Notes: generated by a model not told the origin, from the letters alone. A DNA stretch of 42,025 nucleotides from Thermoguttaceae bacterium (GCA_017559825.1 JAFYQR010000186.1:1-42025); one strand, 5' to 3'; positions 31,688 through 41,226 are shown, counted from the first letter of the stretch. Program-made: numbers and translations.

Positions 31688-33478
31688 TCAGAACCCGAAA
31701 TCGTTGAGTTCGACTTCTTGGACTTCTTCTTTCGGAACCGGTTTCGCTTGCAGCTGCGCCGGGTTGCCGTCGATGTAAATCGCCAAATACGGGAGCGCCG
31801 GGCAGATTGACTCGCAGGCGCCGCAGCCGACGCAGAGGTCGACGTTCGTTTCGGGGATCGTCAAGCCGACTTCCGGATCGCCGTAGGGGACCATCTTCAC
31901 CGCTTGCGTCGGGCAGTGTTCTGAGCAGGCGCCGCAGTTTTCGTTTCTTGCGTAAACGACGCAGTTTTCCTTGATAAACACGACGCGGCCCATTTGCGTC
32001 AGGTGTTTTTCCTCTATTTTTAGCGGAAGAATCGCGCCCGCCGGACAGACTTCGCCGCAGACGACGCAGTCGAAGTTGCAGAAGTGTTCGAGCGAAAAGA
32101 CGACGCGCGGTTGCATGAAACCGCGGAGTCCGTATTCAAACGTCGCCGGTTTTAGAACTTTTTGCGGGCACTTTGCGACGCAAAGGTGGCAGCCGACGCA
32201 ACGCTTGTTGAAGCGTTCGAACGAAACGGCTCCCGGCGGCGCGATCGGATGTTCGCGCTTGAACGGCGTTTGGCCGTAATCGGCGGGTTTGTCGAGCTCG
32301 GAAGTTTCGGCGGATTCGGGCGCGGAGGAGGTTGCGGAATCTAAGGATTCCGGCAATTTAACGAGATCGGCGACGGGAGCTTTGTCGGCGCCGAAGACGG
32401 AGCGAGCGACGCCGATCGTCGTCGCGGCGACGCCGAGGGCGATGAAATCGCGTTTGCTTCGGTCGAACGCGGCGATTTCCCGGCGGACTCGCTCCGATTC
32501 GCGCGGCGAAAGAAGAGCGTCGAGCGGGCGAGCGTCCGATTTTGCGGCGGTTTTCGGAGCGTCGACGGCGTTCGGAGCGACTTGGCCTCGGCGGTTCGCG
32601 GCGAACGAGAGCGCGTTCATGCGGCAAACGGTCAAGCAGTCGAAGCAAACGACGCAACGCGACGCGTCGACTCGGCGGTTTTCGACGTCGACGCACGAAC
32701 TTTTGCAAGCCTTCGCGCAGAGACCGCAACCGACGCATTTTTCGGCGTCGAGCCGGATTTTAAGGAACGAAAACTTCGAAAGCGCGCCTAAAATCGTTCC
32801 GACCGGGCAAACCGAATTGCAATAAAGTCGCCCGTAACGACCGGCGAAGACGAGCAGAATCGCGAAGGAAACGACGCCGACGGCGAAAGCGCCCCAAGTT
32901 TCCGGGCGCGGATCGACGTAATAAAACGTATAATTGTCTTGGTCGATCGTTTTGACGATCGCTTCGAGCGCGTTGTTGCCGAGAACGTAAATCGGCTTCA
33001 AAACCGAAGCGGCGATTCGCCCGAAAATCCCGTAAGGTTCCAAGAGCGCGAAGAGCGGAAGACCCAGCGGAAGCGTCGCGACGGCGAGAACGAGGAAACC
33101 GGCTCGGCATTTGAGCGGATTCGGAATCCAACGGTACTCGCGGCGGATTTTGCGCGGTTTCGCGGCAAAGGATTTGAAAAAACGTCCGAAAAACGCCAAA
33201 ACGTCTTGGAAAACGCCCAGCGGGCAGACGACCGAACAATAAACGCGGCCCAAAATAAGCGTCAAAACAACGAGCGCGGCGAAAACGCCGAACGCGCCCG
33301 CTAAAATCGACGGTATCAGTTGAAGTTTCGCGAGCCAAACCGCTTGCGACGGGATAAATCCGGCGAAGTCGAGGAAAAATAAGGTTAAAACGGTCAAAAC
33401 GACGGCGGCGACGGCGACGCGCGCCCAACGGAGGCGACGACCGGCTTGCGCCGAGCGCGGGGAAGGCTTGTTCTGCAT
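31688..33478 (-). CDS. NapH/NosR-like membrane protein fused to a NapG-like ferredoxin (4Fe-4S protein)
   Basis: 596 residues. The N-terminal 235 are membrane-bound, with at least four helices and two CxxxCP motifs, 'CSVVCPLG' (81-88) and 'CNSVCPVG' (220-227), as in NapH/NosR. A first 4Fe-4S pair follows: 'CVGCGLCAKAC' (248-258) and 'CVVCFDCLTVC' (275-285). Near residue 341 is 'SKRDFIALGVAATTIGVA', a twin-arginine-like start embedded in mid-protein, and behind it a ferredoxin module with further Cys clusters: 'CVGCHLCVAKCP' (427-438), 'CVVCGEVCPAG' (471-481), 'CGACSEHCP' (515-523) and 'CVGCGACESICP' (549-560). This is what a NapH-NapG fusion would look like. It probably passes electrons from the quinone pool to a periplasmic or membrane acceptor, but no reductase is nearby. 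A DUF362 gene lies upstream on the same strand. Confidence 0.88.
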   Translation of the reverse strand: MQNKPSPRSAQAGRRLRWARVAVAAVVLTVLTLFFLDFAGFIPSQAVWLAKLQLIPSILAGAFGVFAALVVLTLILGRVYCSVVCPLGVFQDVLAFFGRFFKSFAAKPRKIRREYRWIPNPLKCRAGFLVLAVATLPLGLPLFALLEPYGIFGRIAASVLKPIYVLGNNALEAIVKTIDQDNYTFYYVDPRPETWGAFAVGVVSFAILLVFAGRYGRLYCNSVCPVGTILGALSKFSFLKIRLDAEKCVGCGLCAKACKSSCVDVENRRVDASRCVVCFDCLTVCRMNALSFAANRRGQVAPNAVDAPKTAAKSDARPLDALLSPRESERVRREIAAFDRSKRDFIALGVAATTIGVARSVFGADKAPVADLVKLPESLDSATSSAPESAETSELDKPADYGQTPFKREHPIAPPGAVSFERFNKRCVGCHLCVAKCPQKVLKPATFEYGLRGFMQPRVVFSLEHFCNFDCVVCGEVCPAGAILPLKIEEKHLTQMGRVVFIKENCVVYARNENCGACSEHCPTQAVKMVPYGDPEVGLTIPETNVDLCVGCGACESICPALPYLAIYIDGNPAQLQAKPVPKEEVQEVELNDFGF

Positions 33479-33702
33479 AATGACGCCTAAAACAATAACG
33501 GCAAGAACTCGGGAGGACGGCTAAAGAGCGAAACGAAGAGGAACGCTCCGACCGAAAATATGCGACGGCGCGTCGAAAGGCGGCGTTTCCAACGGGAAGG
33601 AACGCTCCAAGACGGCTTTAAACGACAAAAAATCCCCAAACGCGGCGAAAGAGCGTTGGAGACGAGCTTTCGGCGTTTCGAAAAACGGAGATCGAACGTT
33701 TC

Positions 33703-33746
33703 GAACGCCGCCGTTCGCTCGTGAAAAAGGCGGAAAGGCGGCGTTC
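33703..33746 (-). terminator. Hairpin just downstream of the DUF362 gene, possible terminator
   Basis: GAACGCCGCC (33703-33712) and GGCGGCGTTC (33737-33746) form a perfect 10-base stem with a 24-base loop, 16 bases past the DUF362 stop. No T tract follows at once on the minus strand, the nearest being about 20 bases on, so it may be a terminator or an mRNA-stabilising structure between the DUF362 and Fe-S genes. Confidence 0.4.
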
Positions 33747-33761
33747 GGAAACGACGCGAAA

Positions 33762-34703
33762 TTACATCTTGACGCGTTCGACGTTGAGTTTGCTCAAGTC
33801 GACGACGCCGAGTTTCAGTTCCTCCGCCATCGCGACGTAGCGAACGTTTTCAAGCGGCATATTTTGGAATTGGTTGAACGTGCGAATCGCGGCGACGTCG
33901 ACGGCGACCGGGTCGGTCGACATGAAGAGGCACTTCGGCGTAACGACGTCGGCTTCGTTGCGACCGCGCGGGCCGTTCGCTTTCATCGCGCGGTAAGCGT
34001 CGACGACGTTCAGACAAGCCGGTTTTTCGTAAGTGCCGATATCGGCGATGCTTTGGTCGAGGCCGAGACGGTGGAACGCTTGACGGTCCCAAACGATTCC
34101 CATCAAGTTCTTCATCGCGATCGTCATTTTCGCGCCGCCGTGGTTCTTGAGAACCGGGACGTTGAACCAAACGTCGCAGTCGAGAATCGCTTCGTGAATC
34201 TTCGCTTTTTTGAGGACTTTCGCCTTCGGAAGCGAAACTTCGCGATAGTAGCGTTCTTCGTTCGCCGGAACGACGACGGCGCCGGCTTTCTTAGCGGCGG
34301 CTTCAATACCGCTATTTTCGTACGACTTGCGCCAGTTGTCGCAGGTGTTGTCGAAAACGACGATTTCCTTCGCGCCGCAGTCTTTCGCGGCGTTGATCAT
34401 CGCGACGATCAGTTCCGGATTCGTGTTCGCGGCGAGTTCCGGTTTTTTGTCCCAACCGATGTTCGGTTTAATGACGACTTTAGCGCCTTTGTCGACGAAT
34501 CGGCTCATGCCGCCGAGCGCTTCGATCCCTTTTTCGAACATCGGGCCCGGCTCGCCGCCCATCAACGCGACGAGGTCGACGTCGGAACCGGCGGCGTTTT
34601 TGCCTTGTTGGGCGAGAACGGCGATCGGAGCGGCGGAACTGAAGGTCGTCGTCATGCCGGCGAGCGCGACCGTTTTCAAGAAATCTTTACGAGTCATTTC
34701 CAT
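33762..34703 (-). CDS. DUF362 domain protein with a Tat-like signal
   Basis: 313 residues from the ATG at 34703 (AAAGG 8 bases before); a second ATG two codons later is also possible. The N-terminus 'MEMTRKDFLKTVALAGM' is Tat-like but has Arg-Lys in place of Arg-Arg. The DUF362 core is clear: 'VKPNIGWDKKPELAANTNPELI', 'KEIVVFDNTCDNWRKSYENSGI' in outline, 'VPVLKNHGGAKMTIAMKNLMG' in outline, and 'TDPVAVDVAAI'. The family is associated with iron-sulfur and ferredoxin proteins and often fused to them; its biochemical role is not established. The NapH/NapG-like fusion follows on the same strand, which supports a shared redox role. Confidence 0.9.
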   Translation of the reverse strand: MEMTRKDFLKTVALAGMTTTFSSAAPIAVLAQQGKNAAGSDVDLVALMGGEPGPMFEKGIEALGGMSRFVDKGAKVVIKPNIGWDKKPELAANTNPELIVAMINAAKDCGAKEIVVFDNTCDNWRKSYENSGIEAAAKKAGAVVVPANEERYYREVSLPKAKVLKKAKIHEAILDCDVWFNVPVLKNHGGAKMTIAMKNLMGIVWDRQAFHRLGLDQSIADIGTYEKPACLNVVDAYRAMKANGPRGRNEADVVTPKCLFMSTDPVAVDVAAIRTFNQFQNMPLENVRYVAMAEELKLGVVDLSKLNVERVKM

Positions 34704-35043
34704 AAGTAGAACCTTTCGATGTTTGATAACCGATGCGAAAAATATGTCGCGAAAACGCAACGGGAGCGCCGCGTAACCATATTCTATCGGAAACGTCGCG
34801 ATTTGTAAAGGAGGGGGAACGCGCAAAAGGCGGCGTAATTTTAGAAAAACGTTAAAGCGTTTGAAAAGCGGAAAGAAAATCGGTTTCTAGTGAAAAAACT
34901 CTTGCCCCCGCGACGCGCGAGAAATTCGGAACAACGTCGCGGGGAGGAAGCGGGAAATAATTATTGCTCGCAAGAAGAAACGACCTGCGAGTTTAACGCT
35001 TCGGACGATTTTAACGTCGTTAAACGTCGGGAAAGAACGAAAC
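34704..35043. other. 340-base intergenic region
   Basis: Between the DUF362 and metK genes, both minus strand. It carries the DUF362 promoter at 34781-34809. A clear terminator for metK was not found, although a short GACGTTTAACGACGTT-like self-complementary stretch lies near 35015-35030. No gene is supported. Confidence 0.55.
34781..34809 (-). promoter_or_regulatory. Putative promoter of the DUF362 gene
   Basis: On the minus strand TTTACA (complement of 34804-34809), a 17-base spacer and TAGAAT (34781-34786). The leader would be about 70 bases. Confidence 0.68.
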
Positions 35044-36198
35044 TCAACCGAGGAGCGCTTTTAACGCGTCGACTTTGTCGGTCTTTTCCCAAGTGAAATC
35101 GTCGTCGTCGCGACCGAAGTGGCCGCCGAACGCGGTCTTTTCGTAAATCGGGCGACGGAGTTGGAGCGTGTCGATAATGCCGCGCGGGGTGAGCGGGAAG
35201 ACTTCGCGCACCGCTTCGGCGAGTTTCTTTTCGCAAACTTTGCCGGTTCCGGCCAAGTCGATCAGGACGCTGACCGGCTCCGAAACGCCGATCGCGTAGG
35301 CGAGTTGGACTTCGCACGAGTCGGCCAAACCCGCCGCGACGATATTTTTCGCGACGTAGCGAGCCATGTACGCGGCGCTGCGGTCGACTTTGGTCGGGTC
35401 TTTGCCGGAGAACGCGCCGCCGCCGTGACGGGCCCAACCGCCGTAGGTGTCGACGATGATTTTGCGACCGGTCAGACCGCAGTCGCCGTGCGGGCCGCCG
35501 ACGACGAATTTACCGGTCGGGTTGACGTAATACTTCGTATTTTCGTCGAGAAGCTCGGCCGGAATGCACGGCTTAATCGTGTTCGGGATAATCCATTCGC
35601 GGACGCCGGCTTGGTCGATCGACGGGTCGTGTTGCGTCGAGACGACGACGGCGTCGATGCGAACCGGTTTGTCGCCGTCGTATTCGACGGTAACTTGGCT
35701 CTTCGAGTCCGGGCGGAGCCAGTCGACTTCCTTCGCGAAGCGTTGGTCGGCCAAGCGGTTCGTAACGCGGTGCGCCAACGCGATCGGAAGCGGCATGAAC
35801 TCCGGCGTTTGGTTGCAAGCGTAACCGAACATCAAGCCTTGGTCGCCGGCGCCGACGTCTTTCGAGTCGGACGCGTCGACGCCCTGCGCGATGTCCGGGC
35901 TTTGACGGTCGAGCGCGATCATCACGGCGCAGGTTTTCGCGTTAATACCGTATTCGTCGTCCGTGTAACCGACGCGTTCGATAGCGCCGCGAACGATTTG
36001 TTGGTAGTCGAGTTGAGCTTTCGTCGTGATTTCGCCCGCGACGACGGCCAAACCGGTCGTCGTCATCGTTTCGCAAGCGACGCGGCTCATGGGGTCTTGC
36101 GCCAAGCAGGCGTCGAGAACGCTGTCCGAAACGCGGTCGGCGAGTTTGTCCGGGTGGCCCATGCCGACGGCTTCGCTGGTGAAATATCGTTTCGCCAT
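35044..36198 (-). CDS. metK: S-adenosylmethionine synthase
   Basis: 384 residues. '[25 protein letters not shown]' in outline is the methionine/ATP-binding start (the usual 'SESVSEGHPDK'), '[12 protein letters not shown]'-like '[17 protein letters not shown]' follows, '[28 protein letters not shown]' in outline is diagnostic, and '[29 protein letters not shown]' in outline with '[19 protein letters not shown]' forms the phosphate-binding and loop region. The enzyme makes S-adenosylmethionine from methionine and ATP. AAGGAGA precedes the ATG at good distance. The leader is about 160 bases long and no known SAM riboswitch was recognised in it. Confidence 0.97.
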   Translation of the reverse strand: MAKRYFTSEAVGMGHPDKLADRVSDSVLDACLAQDPMSRVACETMTTTGLAVVAGEITTKAQLDYQQIVRGAIERVGYTDDEYGINAKTCAVMIALDRQSPDIAQGVDASDSKDVGAGDQGLMFGYACNQTPEFMPLPIALAHRVTNRLADQRFAKEVDWLRPDSKSQVTVEYDGDKPVRIDAVVVSTQHDPSIDQAGVREWIIPNTIKPCIPAELLDENTKYYVNPTGKFVVGGPHGDCGLTGRKIIVDTYGGWARHGGGAFSGKDPTKVDRSAAYMARYVAKNIVAAGLADSCEVQLAYAIGVSEPVSVLIDLAGTGKVCEKKLAEAVREVFPLTPRGIIDTLQLRRPIYEKTAFGGHFGRDDDDFTWEKTDKVDALKALLG

Positions 36199-36369
36199 GT
36201 TGAATTTCGTCTCCTTAACGGCGTCGCGGTCGATTTTTATTTCGTCGGCGGCGAGCGGCGTTTTTCAGGGATTTTTGAAAAGCGGTTGATTATCGCGTCG
36301 TTATTGAAAACTTAAGCGGCGAGGCGTTCGCGACGGGAGCGTCGTTTCCGCTTTTTCCGCGTTCTCATT

Positions 36370-36398
36370 ATCATAAACCCGAGGCGCGTCGAGCGCAA
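36370..36398 (-). promoter_or_regulatory. Putative promoter of metK
   Basis: On the minus strand TTGCGC (complement of 36393-36398), a 17-base spacer and TATGAT (36370-36375), overlapped by a GATAAT. Confidence 0.6.
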
Positions 36399-36608
36399 GG
36401 GGGCCCGGAACTTTTTTGCGCGTTTCCTTCTTTCTTTTTCGAAAATTTTTTCAACGTCGTCGCGTTAATCGAGTCTTTGAGATATTAACGAAACGGAGCC
36501 GTTTTTCGTTAGGCGGCGAGCGCGAAAGAGCGGGCGGGCGATTTTTGCCGTCGACGCGTTTTTTTCGTTTTTTTTCGCGCGAAAAGGAAAAAAACAAGTC
36601 GCGGGCGC

Positions 36609-36637
36609 TAGTAAAAACGGGCGTCCGGCGCTATAAT
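36609..36637 (+). promoter_or_regulatory. Putative promoter of the PIN-TRAM gene
   Basis: TAGTAA (36609-36614), a 17-base spacer and a perfect TATAAT (36632-36637). The -35 is weak, so the call rests mainly on the -10. Confidence 0.5.
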
Positions 36638-36758
36638 TAATCGAAACGATTATAACGTCGTCTCGGCGATTTTCCGAACGGCGTCTTCGGCTTGTCGACG
36701 TTTGCGGCGAGTCGATTCGAACGAACGACCTTGAAAACGACGGTTGGGAGGATTCGAA

Positions 36759-37853
36759 ATGCCTTTGTTGATTTTGCGTTGCGTTTTTATTCTGGCGACC
36801 AGCGGCGTCGGCGTCGCGATCGTGCGAGGCGGGGCGACCGCGTCGAGCGCCGCCGGATTGGCGACTTTCTTTTTGATGTTGATTCTCGCCCTCGGCGTCG
36901 TCGCGATCGACATGGCGTTTCCTAAGAAGAAAATCGAATGGATTTCCGCCGTTTATTTCGGGCTGCTCGTCGGGTTGCTGACGACGTATTTGATGGGGCT
37001 CGCGATGGAGCCGTTCTTTGCGGACAGAGTCGGCGAGGCGGCGGGCGCGGGGGACGATTTGAGGCGCAACGTAACCTCGGCGCTTCTTCTCCTCTTTAGC
37101 TATTGCGGCGTCAGTTTTCTTTTGCAAACGCGAAACGATTTTCGTTTTGTTATTCCTTACGTCGAGTTCCAACGCAACGTGAAGGGGATCAAGCCGCTCA
37201 TTCTCGACACGAGCGTCGTCATCGACGGGCGCATCGCCGACGTGATGGAGACGAAAATAGTCGACAGTCCGCTTTTGATGCCGCGTTTCGCCATCGTCGA
37301 GCTGCAGCACATCGCCGACAGCGCCGACCGCAGCCGTCGGACGCGCGGGCGCCGCGGGCTCGACGTTCTGAGCCGCCTTCAAAACATGTCCGGCGTCGAT
37401 CTGCGAATCGACGACAGCGAGTTGCCGGAATACGCGAACCAACCGGTCGACTTAAAGCTCGTCGCGCTGGCGAAGCACCTCGAAGGGAAGCTCGTTACGA
37501 ACGACTACAACTTGAATAAAGTCGCGAAATTGCAGGGCGTCACGGTGATTAACCTCAACGATTTGGCGAACTCGCTCAAACCGGTTTTCCTCCCGGGCGA
37601 ACGTTTCGAAGTCGACGTCGTGAAGACCGGCGAAGAAGTCGGGCAGGGCGTCGCGTACCTCGACGACGGGACGATGGTCGTCGTCGACCAAGGGCGCAAC
37701 CACATCGCCGAGCGCGTCGTCGTCACGGTTACGAGCGTTCTGCAAACGAGCGCCGGGCGCATGATCTTCGCTCGATACGAGTACACGACGAAAAAACTTG
37801 CCGGAACGACGATTATTTTGGACAACAACGCGAATAAGTCGCAAAAATCGTAG
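36759..37853 (+). CDS. PIN and TRAM domain membrane protein (YacL-like)
   Basis: 364 residues from the ATG at 36759, which has GGGAGG 7 bases before. Four hydrophobic helices occupy the first 125 residues ('LLILRCVFILATSGVGVAIV', 'FFLMLILALGVVAIDMAF', 'ISAVYFGLLVGLLTTYLM', 'LLLLFSYCGVSFLLQ'). The PIN domain begins with 'KPLILDTSVVIDGRIADVME' (about 148-167), giving the first catalytic Asp residues, and continues 'LMPRFAIVELQHIADSAD' and 'LVTNDYNLNKVAKLQGV'. The TRAM domain covers about 290-345 ('GQGVAYLDDGTMVVVDQGR'). It is the standard YacL layout, a putative membrane-bound ribonuclease; the substrate is not known. A hairpin and the Minf_1886 gene follow. Confidence 0.92.
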   Translation: MPLLILRCVFILATSGVGVAIVRGGATASSAAGLATFFLMLILALGVVAIDMAFPKKKIEWISAVYFGLLVGLLTTYLMGLAMEPFFADRVGEAAGAGDDLRRNVTSALLLLFSYCGVSFLLQTRNDFRFVIPYVEFQRNVKGIKPLILDTSVVIDGRIADVMETKIVDSPLLMPRFAIVELQHIADSADRSRRTRGRRGLDVLSRLQNMSGVDLRIDDSELPEYANQPVDLKLVALAKHLEGKLVTNDYNLNKVAKLQGVTVINLNDLANSLKPVFLPGERFEVDVVKTGEEVGQGVAYLDDGTMVVVDQGRNHIAERVVVTVTSVLQTSAGRMIFARYEYTTKKLAGTTIILDNNANKSQKS

Positions 37854-37863
37854 CGAACGCGAA

Positions 37864-37911
37864 GAAGCGAACGGCGGCGACGGCAAGGAAACGTTCGGCG
37901 TCGTTCGCTTC
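37864..37911 (+). other. Inverted repeat between the PIN-TRAM and Minf_1886 genes
   Basis: GAAGCGAACG (37864-37873) and CGTTCGCTTC (37902-37911) form a perfect 10-base stem with inner GGCGACG/CGTCG-like pairing. No T tract follows. It lies 11 bases after the stop and could stabilise the upstream mRNA 3' end. Confidence 0.45.
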
Positions 37912-37970
37912 GCGCTCGCCCCGTCGCGAAATTCAAATCGCGCTGAAACTGTCGAAAGGAGCGATTTTCG

Positions 37971-38405
37971 ATGGAAGAGGACGTTTTTTTGAAGTTGCTG
38001 AAAAAAGATCGGCGTTTCTCGTTGGAGACGTATCGCTTTGTGAACGAGGCGCTTGAGCACGCTCAGAGCTTAGGGCTCGGGAAGGAGGCGGCGACCGAAA
38101 AGAGCGACGGAAGCGACGCCGACGCGGAGGACGTCGCGAACCATGTGACGGGCCAGGACCTCAGCCGCGCCGCGAAAGATTGGGCGGTTCTCCAATACGG
38201 CATGATGGCGAAAACGGTGTTGACTCGCTTGGGACTGCGCAAGACGCGGGACATTGGCGACGCGGTGTACAACATGATCGAGGTCGGCTTGATGTCGAAG
38301 ACGCCGGAAGATTCGGTCGAAGATTTCGACGACGTGTTCGACCTCGGCGCGGAGCTCGACGCCGCGTTCGCGTTCCAATACGAAAAGCGCCGCGGTCGCC
38401 GATGA
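37971..38405 (+). CDS. Minf_1886 family protein
   Basis: 144 residues. 'FLKLLKKDRRFSLETYRFVNEALEHAQ' in outline (6-32) and 'HVTGQDLSRAAKDWAVLQYGMMAKTVLTRLGLRKTRDIGDAVYNMIEVGLMSKTPEDS' in outline (58-115) are the two conserved blocks of this short family found mainly in the PVC superphylum; the middle is variable and acidic. The function is unknown. GAAAGGAGCG precedes the ATG at good distance. It may share a transcript with the PIN-TRAM gene. Confidence 0.88.
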   Translation: MEEDVFLKLLKKDRRFSLETYRFVNEALEHAQSLGLGKEAATEKSDGSDADAEDVANHVTGQDLSRAAKDWAVLQYGMMAKTVLTRLGLRKTRDIGDAVYNMIEVGLMSKTPEDSVEDFDDVFDLGAELDAAFAFQYEKRRGRR

Positions 38406-38478
38406 CGAACCGCGCGAGATAAGCGACGTCGGCGAATTAACGAGGCGCGGGGAAGGCGGAGCGGCGTTGTTCGACGTA

Positions 38479-38506
38479 TTGACAACTAATGGCAAAATCG
38501 TCTAAA
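38479..38506 (+). promoter_or_regulatory. Possible promoter of the phosphoglucomutase gene
   Basis: A perfect TTGACA (38479-38484), a 16-base spacer and TCTAAA (38501-38506). The -10 is poor, but -35 and spacing fit the other promoters. Confidence 0.4.
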
Positions 38507-38638
38507 AAGTCGGCGATAAAACGAATAAATTTAGTCGCGTCGCGTCGTCGAGCGCAAGGGCTCCGGCGGCGCGGCTTTTAGTTTAATTTTTTGAAAAGCG
38601 CGGCGTTTTTGTCCGTCGCGAAAAAGAGGCGCGAAATT

Positions 38639-40294
38639 ATGATTCACGAACGAGCCGGGCTCCCGACGCTGCCGTCCGATTTGATCGACGTCGCGGCATT
38701 GGAACGCGATTATTTTGAAAAACAACCGAATTTGAGCGTTCCGGAAGAGCGCGTTCGCTTCGGCACCGGCGGCCACCGCGGGAAAGCGTCCGAAGCGTCG
38801 TTTAACGAAGCGCATATCAAAGCGATCGTTCAAGCGATCGTCGATTGGCGCCGAACGCAGGCCCCGAACGGCGAGCCGAGCGTCATGCTCCTCGGCAAGG
38901 ACACGCACGCTCTCTCCGACGCGGCGCAAAAGACCGCGCTCGGCGTCTTGGCGGCCAACGGCGTCGAAACGCGACTCCAAGAGAAAAACGGCGTTACCCC
39001 GACCCCGGCGATTTCGCGCGCGATTTTGGCCGGCAACCGCGCCAACGGCGCCAATTACTGCGACGGGATCATCATCACGCCGTCGCACAATCCCCCGACC
39101 GACGGCGGAATCAAGTACAATCCGACGAACGGCGGCGGCGCCGACCTCGACGTTACCAACTGGATCGAAAATCGGGCGAACGCGCTCCTCGAAAACGGGA
39201 ACGCCGACGTCAAATTCGTCCCGTTCGAGGAAGCCCTCGCCGCGCCGACGACGCAAGAGATCGATTACGTCGCCGATTACGTCGACGATTTGGCGAACGT
39301 CGTCGATATGGAGGCGATTCGCAAAGCCGGGATTCGCATCGGCGTCGACCCGTTGGGGGGCGCCGCGGTCGGATACTGGAAGCCGATCGCCGAAAAATAC
39401 GGGCTCGACATTACCGTCGTCAACGATAAAATCGACCCGACCTTCTCCTTTATGTCGATCGACCGCGACGGCAAAATCCGGATGGACTGCTCCAGCCCGT
39501 ACGCGATGCGCGGCCTCATCGGCTTGAAGGATAAGTTTGACATTGCCTTCGCCAACGACCCGGACTCCGACCGACACGGGATCGTCGCGCCGAGCGTCGG
39601 CCTGATGAACCCGAACCATTACTTGGCGGTCGTCGTCGATTATTTGATCAAAAATCGCCCGACGTGGAGCGCGGAACTCGGTATCGGCAAAACGCTCGTT
39701 TCGAGCGCGATCATCGACTCCGTCGTCGCCGACTTGGGCCGCAAACTGATCGAAGTTCCGGTCGGTTTCAAGTGGTTCGTGCCGGGCCTCTTCAACGGCG
39801 AAATCTGTTTCGGCGGCGAAGAAAGCGCGGGCGCGAGTTTCCTCCGTTTCGACGGAACCGTTTGGACGACCGACAAAGACGGCCTCGTTTTGAACCTGTT
39901 GGCCGCCGAAATGTTGGCGAAAACCGGTAAAGACCCGGGCGTCTTGTACGCCGAGTTGACCGAGAAGTTCGGCTCGCCTTACTATTCGCGAATCGACGCT
40001 CCGGCGACTCTCGCGACGAAAGCGGCGCTCAAGAAAATGTCGCCGGAACAAGTCAAAACGGAAACGCTCGCCGGCGCGAAGATCGTCGCTCGACTCACCA
40101 AGGCGCCCGGCAACGACGCGGAAATCGGCGGTCTGAAAATTGTTTCGGAAAACGGCTGGTTCGCGGCGCGACCGTCCGGAACGGAAATGGCGTACAAAAT
40201 TTACGCCGAGTCGTTCGTTAGCGAAGAACACCTCGCGCAAATTATGAAGGAAGCGCAAGAGATCGTCGGCGAGGCGTTGAAAGACGCGCAATGA
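38639..40294 (+). CDS. pgm: Phosphoglucomutase (alpha-D-phosphohexomutase family)
   Basis: 551 residues from the ATG at 38639 with AGAGG 8-9 bases before; an earlier in-frame TTG lacks a site. It interconverts glucose 1- and 6-phosphate, feeding glycogen and sugar-nucleotide synthesis. '[21 protein letters not shown]' in outline is the N-terminus of the glucose-specific group, '[19 protein letters not shown]' carries the phosphoserine, '[13 protein letters not shown]' the metal-binding DxDxD loop, '[13 protein letters not shown]' the sugar-binding loop, and '[16 protein letters not shown]' the phosphate-binding loop. It overlaps the following SLOG-like gene by ATGA. Confidence 0.95.
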   Translation: MIHERAGLPTLPSDLIDVAALERDYFEKQPNLSVPEERVRFGTGGHRGKASEASFNEAHIKAIVQAIVDWRRTQAPNGEPSVMLLGKDTHALSDAAQKTALGVLAANGVETRLQEKNGVTPTPAISRAILAGNRANGANYCDGIIITPSHNPPTDGGIKYNPTNGGGADLDVTNWIENRANALLENGNADVKFVPFEEALAAPTTQEIDYVADYVDDLANVVDMEAIRKAGIRIGVDPLGGAAVGYWKPIAEKYGLDITVVNDKIDPTFSFMSIDRDGKIRMDCSSPYAMRGLIGLKDKFDIAFANDPDSDRHGIVAPSVGLMNPNHYLAVVVDYLIKNRPTWSAELGIGKTLVSSAIIDSVVADLGRKLIEVPVGFKWFVPGLFNGEICFGGEESAGASFLRFDGTVWTTDKDGLVLNLLAAEMLAKTGKDPGVLYAELTEKFGSPYYSRIDAPATLATKAALKKMSPEQVKTETLAGAKIVARLTKAPGNDAEIGGLKIVSENGWFAARPSGTEMAYKIYAESFVSEEHLAQIMKEAQEIVGEALKDAQ

Positions 40295-41226
40295 CGAACA
40301 ACGCGAACAATAATCGCGATTTTAACGAAAGCGGCGACCGACGCGAACGAAACGATATTGACGTTCGCGCCGATTTCGCCGCTTTCGGCGTTTCGCGAGG
40401 GACTCTTTCGGCGACCGAGTTTGCCGAACTGTTGGAAAAGACTGGAGCGCGTCTTATCGGCGTTACCGGACGGCGGCATATTGTTCCGGAGGCGGCGTCG
40501 GCGGTCGAGTCGGCGGCGCGAGCTGCGTCGCGGGCGTTGATTTCGGCGTCGGAAAGAAACGGGCGGCCGGTTTGCGTCGCGACCGGGTTGGCGATCGGAG
40601 CCGATCAACTCGCGGCGAAGCTCGTTTTGGAGGCGAAAGCGGAGGCGGCGGCTCGCGGCGAAGAGTCGCCGTTGCGGTTGATCGCGCTTTTGCCGATGAG
40701 CGTCGCGGAGTATTCGAGCGATTTTTCGACGAAACCGGGAACGGGCGAAACGGCGTCGACGTCGGAACTCGACGATTTTAAACGTTATTTAGCGTCTGCG
40801 GATTTTGTCGTCGAAATCGAGCCGACGGCGACGAACGTCGAGCGAACGGAGCGCGGCGAGGCGCCCGACCGTATGGCGCAATACGAGGCGTTGGGCTATT
40901 TTCTAGTCGAGCGTTCGCAACTTCTTTGGGCGTTTTGGAGCGGCGACGCGTCGAACGTCAAGCCCGGCGGAACGAGCGACGTCGTGTTGCGCAAGTCGCG
41001 GCGGCTCTCGGACGGCGGCGCCGGCGCGGAGGCTATTTGTTGCGTCGCGACTCCGGAGGTTTTGCGTTTCAAAAATCCGGACGGAACGAAGACTCGCGTC
41101 CCGGAGTCGACGGAAAACGCCGGGAAAATCGCCTTTTGGACGACTCCGAGCGACGCGGTTCCAACGTTCGAAGCGGCGGAACTCGCGGCGGAGAAAACGG
41201 CGCGGTTTTGGACGGCTCGCGACTAA
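40291..41226 (+). CDS. SLOG-like (Rossmannoid nucleotide-sensor family) protein
   Basis: 311 residues, starting in an ATGA overlap with pgm. After a polar N-terminus, '[17 protein letters not shown]' (about 51-67) supplies the glycine-containing first strand. '[25 protein letters not shown]' in outline (about 90-115) is the 'GxAxGAD' SLOG signature. '[18 protein letters not shown]' and '[13 protein letters not shown]' follow. '[27 protein letters not shown]' in outline and 'KPGGTSDVV' complete the pattern I associate with the 'IGVTGHR ... EGAD ... GGT' branch of the SLOG/DprA-like superfamily. These domains bind nucleotide-related ligands, and several work in immune signalling. Here the neighbour is a sugar-phosphate mutase, and no effector gene is adjacent. 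Confidence 0.75.
   Translation: MTNNANNNRDFNESGDRRERNDIDVRADFAAFGVSRGTLSATEFAELLEKTGARLIGVTGRRHIVPEAASAVESAARAASRALISASERNGRPVCVATGLAIGADQLAAKLVLEAKAEAAARGEESPLRLIALLPMSVAEYSSDFSTKPGTGETASTSELDDFKRYLASADFVVEIEPTATNVERTERGEAPDRMAQYEALGYFLVERSQLLWAFWSGDASNVKPGGTSDVVLRKSRRLSDGGAGAEAICCVATPEVLRFKNPDGTKTRVPESTENAGKIAFWTTPSDAVPTFEAAELAAEKTARFWTARD

Larger units (their letters stand above)
36199..36758. other. 560-base divergent intergenic region
   Basis: Between metK (minus) and the PIN-TRAM gene (plus). It contains the metK promoter (36370-36398) and a plus-strand promoter (36609-36637). The stretch 36540-36600 is a homopolymer-rich T/A tract with nothing else visible. No small gene is supported. 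Confidence 0.6.

Noticed and set aside
35119..36315. 398-codon plus-strand frame across metK
   Set aside because: Antisense shadow of metK, no family-like sequence.
36199..36398. SAM riboswitch in the metK leader
   Set aside because: The leader is long, but no known SAM riboswitch core was recognisable by eye; a covariance-model search would settle it.
38531..40291. 586-codon minus-strand frame across phosphoglucomutase
   Set aside because: Antisense shadow of pgm, Arg/Val-rich with no domain.
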